From contig CM034548.1 of the NCBI GenBank assembly GCA_020055645.1, positions 29,934,201 through 29,998,200 of the forward strand: DNA of 64,000 nucleotides, in the 5' to 3' direction. This DNA is from Tomocerus qinae. Its lineage: Eukaryota; Arthropoda; Collembola; Entomobryomorpha; Tomoceridae. This document shows, piece after piece, positions 61,870 to 64,000 of this stretch. Position 1 is the first letter of the stretch, and the number at the start of each line of letters is the position of its first letter. Position numbers and translations under genes: made by a program. The notes beneath the pieces were generated by a model. It made no database searches. It saw nothing but the letters and a program-made list of their open reading frames with translations, and was not told the DNA's origin.

Positions 61870-62133
61870 TCAGGTAATATTGTGAGCCAATTTAAAAGCA
61901 ATTTCAATTATATTCTGTGACATTGGAGTATCTTGATAGCAAACGTAGCCCTCTCTTTGATCGGGGTAAATTCTTCCAACAACCCAGTAAGTTACAAGAT
62001 GAGAGCGACGTTTTTTCTTGGAAGAATCTCTCACCTCAGCAACTTGGCACTGAAAGAGAGTGCCATGTTCACAGATAGGAGCCAATGCTTTGCTAACCCA
62101 TTTCTTGTCAGATTCTTGATCGCCCAGTCTTTG
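61870..62133 (-). CDS. Terminal exon of an unrecognised minus-strand gene
   Basis: After a good minus-strand acceptor (tatttctcaacag), 87 codons are open to a stop at 61872-61870. They start 'QRLGDQESDKKWVSKALAP' and continue with 'CEHGTLFQCQVAEV', 'RDSSKKKRRSHLVTYWVVGR' and 'AFKLAHNIT'. The mix of charged, aromatic and cysteine residues is clearly protein-like, and GC content is higher than the flanks. I do not recognise the family. Upstream exons should lie at higher coordinates; none is convincing before the window ends. The opposite-strand frame 61933-62190 looks like its shadow. Confidence 0.55.
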   Translation of the reverse strand, partial: QRLGDQESDKKWVSKALAPICEHGTLFQCQVAEVRDSSKKKRRSHLVTYWVVGRIYPDQREGYVCYQDTPMSQNIIEIAFKLAHNIT

Positions 62134-62280
62134 CTGTTGAGAAATAATAAAGCTTTTAAGTCTAAATTGAATAAACGGTACTATACATAATGAATACCTG
62201 CGTAAAATAATATTACGATTATAAATACATAATAATGAACTATTTTAAACTCTCTGAATCAAGTCTACATGACTTAAAAT

Positions 62281-62445
62281 CAAGGGCGTATCCAGAAATC
62301 AAATTAAGGGGGTGCTTAAACATACGAGCAGATTTTTCTTATGGATAAAACTACTTTTTATCAATTTTTGAGAATTATCTAGTGTGTTTTTGGAAAATTT
62401 AGGGGGTGCTTAAGCACCCTAGCACCCCCCCTAAATACGTCCTTG
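62281..62445. mobile_element. Small MITE with CAAGG(G/A)CGTAT termini
   Basis: 165 bp. The left end is CAAGGGCGTATCCAGAAATC. The right end, reverse-complemented, is CAAGGACGTATTTAGGGGGG. Both are followed inward by 'aagggggtgctta'-type repeats. It belongs to the same broad CGTATCCAG-terminus group as 43006 and 45451. No coding capacity. Confidence 0.7.
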
Positions 62446-64000
62446 CTTACAATACATACAAGATCAAAATGCATGCAATTTTATGATGGAGTAATGGCAG
62501 AAGAAAACTAATATGGATTTGAACTAAATTCATCCGTATTGGATACCTACCTTTCTAAATTTAATAAGAAAACTATAGAAGCCTATAATAACCTAATAAA
62601 AAACTTTATATTCAATATATAAAAAGTTGTACAAATAATATCGTTATAGGTAAGACATGGAAAGAAATTCTGAATTTCCCAAAATTCCGTCACAACCTGT
62701 ATTGATATATAGAACTACACCTAAGCAATCTATAACAGATTCTTTTCGGGGTTTCCAAAGATGTATATATTCCGTAATCCTATTATATATTTTCTATCCG
62801 TGTAAATGTGGTCTTTCGCTGGCCGTTTTGAAAGTATAGCTCTAAATAAATCTAAAGAGAAGTACCTAAAGTAGTGAGGATTCTCGGAGTCTGGCTAGGA
62901 TAGGAACCAAAAACAGTTCTGTTTGGTATCTGAAGAAATGCAACTGCAATCTTCACATTTTTCATTTATGGCAACACAAACCCACAATAAGCCATTCAAT
63001 TCTCCAAAGTGGTCAGATAACTTTTTCTATTTTTCAAGTACATAATGTTCAAGATAAAATCATAGTTTATCTTGTCTGAACTCGTGTGTGAGCCAGTCTA
63101 GACTCTACAAAATATTTATCGTATGTTCTTCCCCCAACTCACACATATTTGCTAACCTTCTTCCAACAAACTAACAGCTAGTAGTGCAATATTGTACTAA
63201 CTTTATCAATAACATGATGACATTATATTATTTCGACCATATTCCACCAAGATTGTTTGAAATTTTCTAACAAGATTATCTCCAACTAATGTTAACTGCT
63301 ACAAAAACTTTCTCAGAGCTGAAGGCAACAGTTACTTCAACTTGAAACTTAGATATAAACACAAACATATAATATATACCTACTTATACAGGCTATTATA
63401 GCCACTACAAATAAGCAGACCGTCGGCTCAAGTTTCGTTAACTAAATGCCTTGCACTAATAATAATATTGTTTTAAGTGGTTTTCTTTAGTCAAAAACCT
63501 TATAATAGTGATCAAACTATTCCTATTCCGCAAGTATTTAAATTCTTACATATTAATTATTTCTATCACGGGGCATCAATGTGGATTTCAGATGACAATT
63601 ACTTTAAGAACTGTAATTTAATTATAAATAATTACTTTAAAACCCCTAATTTAATTGTGAAAAGTATCGAACTACTTTTAAAGAATAAATTTATGGAAAA
63701 ATGCCTTAAAAGTCTCAAACTAATTATCTTGTCTTTGTCAAGTTGTTGGGTTTTAAAAATTTTGTTGAAACATTGGCTAAGATTTTTCTAGATATATTAT
63801 TGGCTCAATAGTAACAATTTGAAGAAAGTCAAAACCCGGGAGAAAATTTTATTTTTTACGAACCACATTACAGATAGTGATCTGACTTGATCGTTTATGG
63901 CGCTTGAGAAAATATTACCAACATGGTGAGCATTTTAGATTATATCCCAAGGTTATTCGTATAAGTAGGTACCTGCATACCTGAGTTAGCAAGTAGCAAC
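62446..64000. other. Intergenic or intronic DNA at the window end
   Basis: No confident exon. It is probably an intron of the minus-strand gene whose last exon is at 61870-62133. A minus-strand open stretch around 62905-63030 (with 'LWVCVAINEKCEDCSCISS') follows a possible acceptor but lacks a good donor and is left uncalled. Confidence 0.4.

Noticed and set aside
62657-62839. 60-codon + frame near the window end
   Set aside because: Second half is hydrophobic AT-rich translation. No partner exon or family match.
62905-63030. Minus-strand open stretch with several cysteines, possible upstream exon of the gene ending at 61870
   Set aside because: Acceptor is plausible but no good donor follows before the stop, and the phase to the next exon cannot be made to fit.

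Overview
This is a stretch of an arthropod nuclear genome, almost certainly an insect. It is AT-rich, its genes are split by GT-AG introns, and each recognisable protein matches a well-known animal family. The introns and gaps are full of small DNA transposons. Frequent 'taggtacctac'-type intron motifs make a sternorrhynchan hemipteran (aphid-like) plausible, but nothing here proves the order. There are no bacterial features, CRISPR arrays or operons, and I found no tRNA or rRNA genes.

Layout, left to right. (1) Positions 1-15000, + strand: the 3' end of a BRSK/SAD-family synaptic kinase gene (Drosophila sff). Three C-terminal exons carry the KA1-type domain and a low-complexity tail, with a 9.4 kb intron between the last two. 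(2) 15000-35700: about 20 kb with no confident gene. It holds a broken pogo/Tigger-like transposase end, a GC-rich palindromic block, a 20-bp AT-rich minisatellite, several hairpins and one weak candidate exon. (3) 35932-40664, +: a complete Deaf1 transcription-factor gene in five exons, with a SAND domain, a 27-Gln tract and no recognisable MYND zinc finger. (4) 44540-48598, +: a complete regucalcin/SMP-30 gene in five exons. Its introns hold an imperfect inverted repeat and a textbook non-autonomous hAT element with an 8-bp target-site duplication. (5) 49045-50035, -: a small three-exon gene of unknown identity, head to head with (6) 50318-60218, +: a complete Sec3/EXOC1 exocyst gene in 12 exons. 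Its last intron contains a 2.26 kb foldback palindrome. (7) 61870-62133, -: the terminal exon of an unrecognised gene that points towards Sec3.

The genes are ordinary single-copy animal genes and do not form a pathway, although BRSK (neuronal polarity and vesicle clustering) and Sec3 (exocytosis) both act on secretion. All exon junctions in Deaf1, regucalcin, Sec3 and the visible part of BRSK join in frame with GT-AG signals. The models are therefore strong even without transcript data. The unusual material is mobile: the Sec3 foldback, the hAT element with a second hAT-like MITE nested in it, and the repeat ends around the regucalcin promoter.
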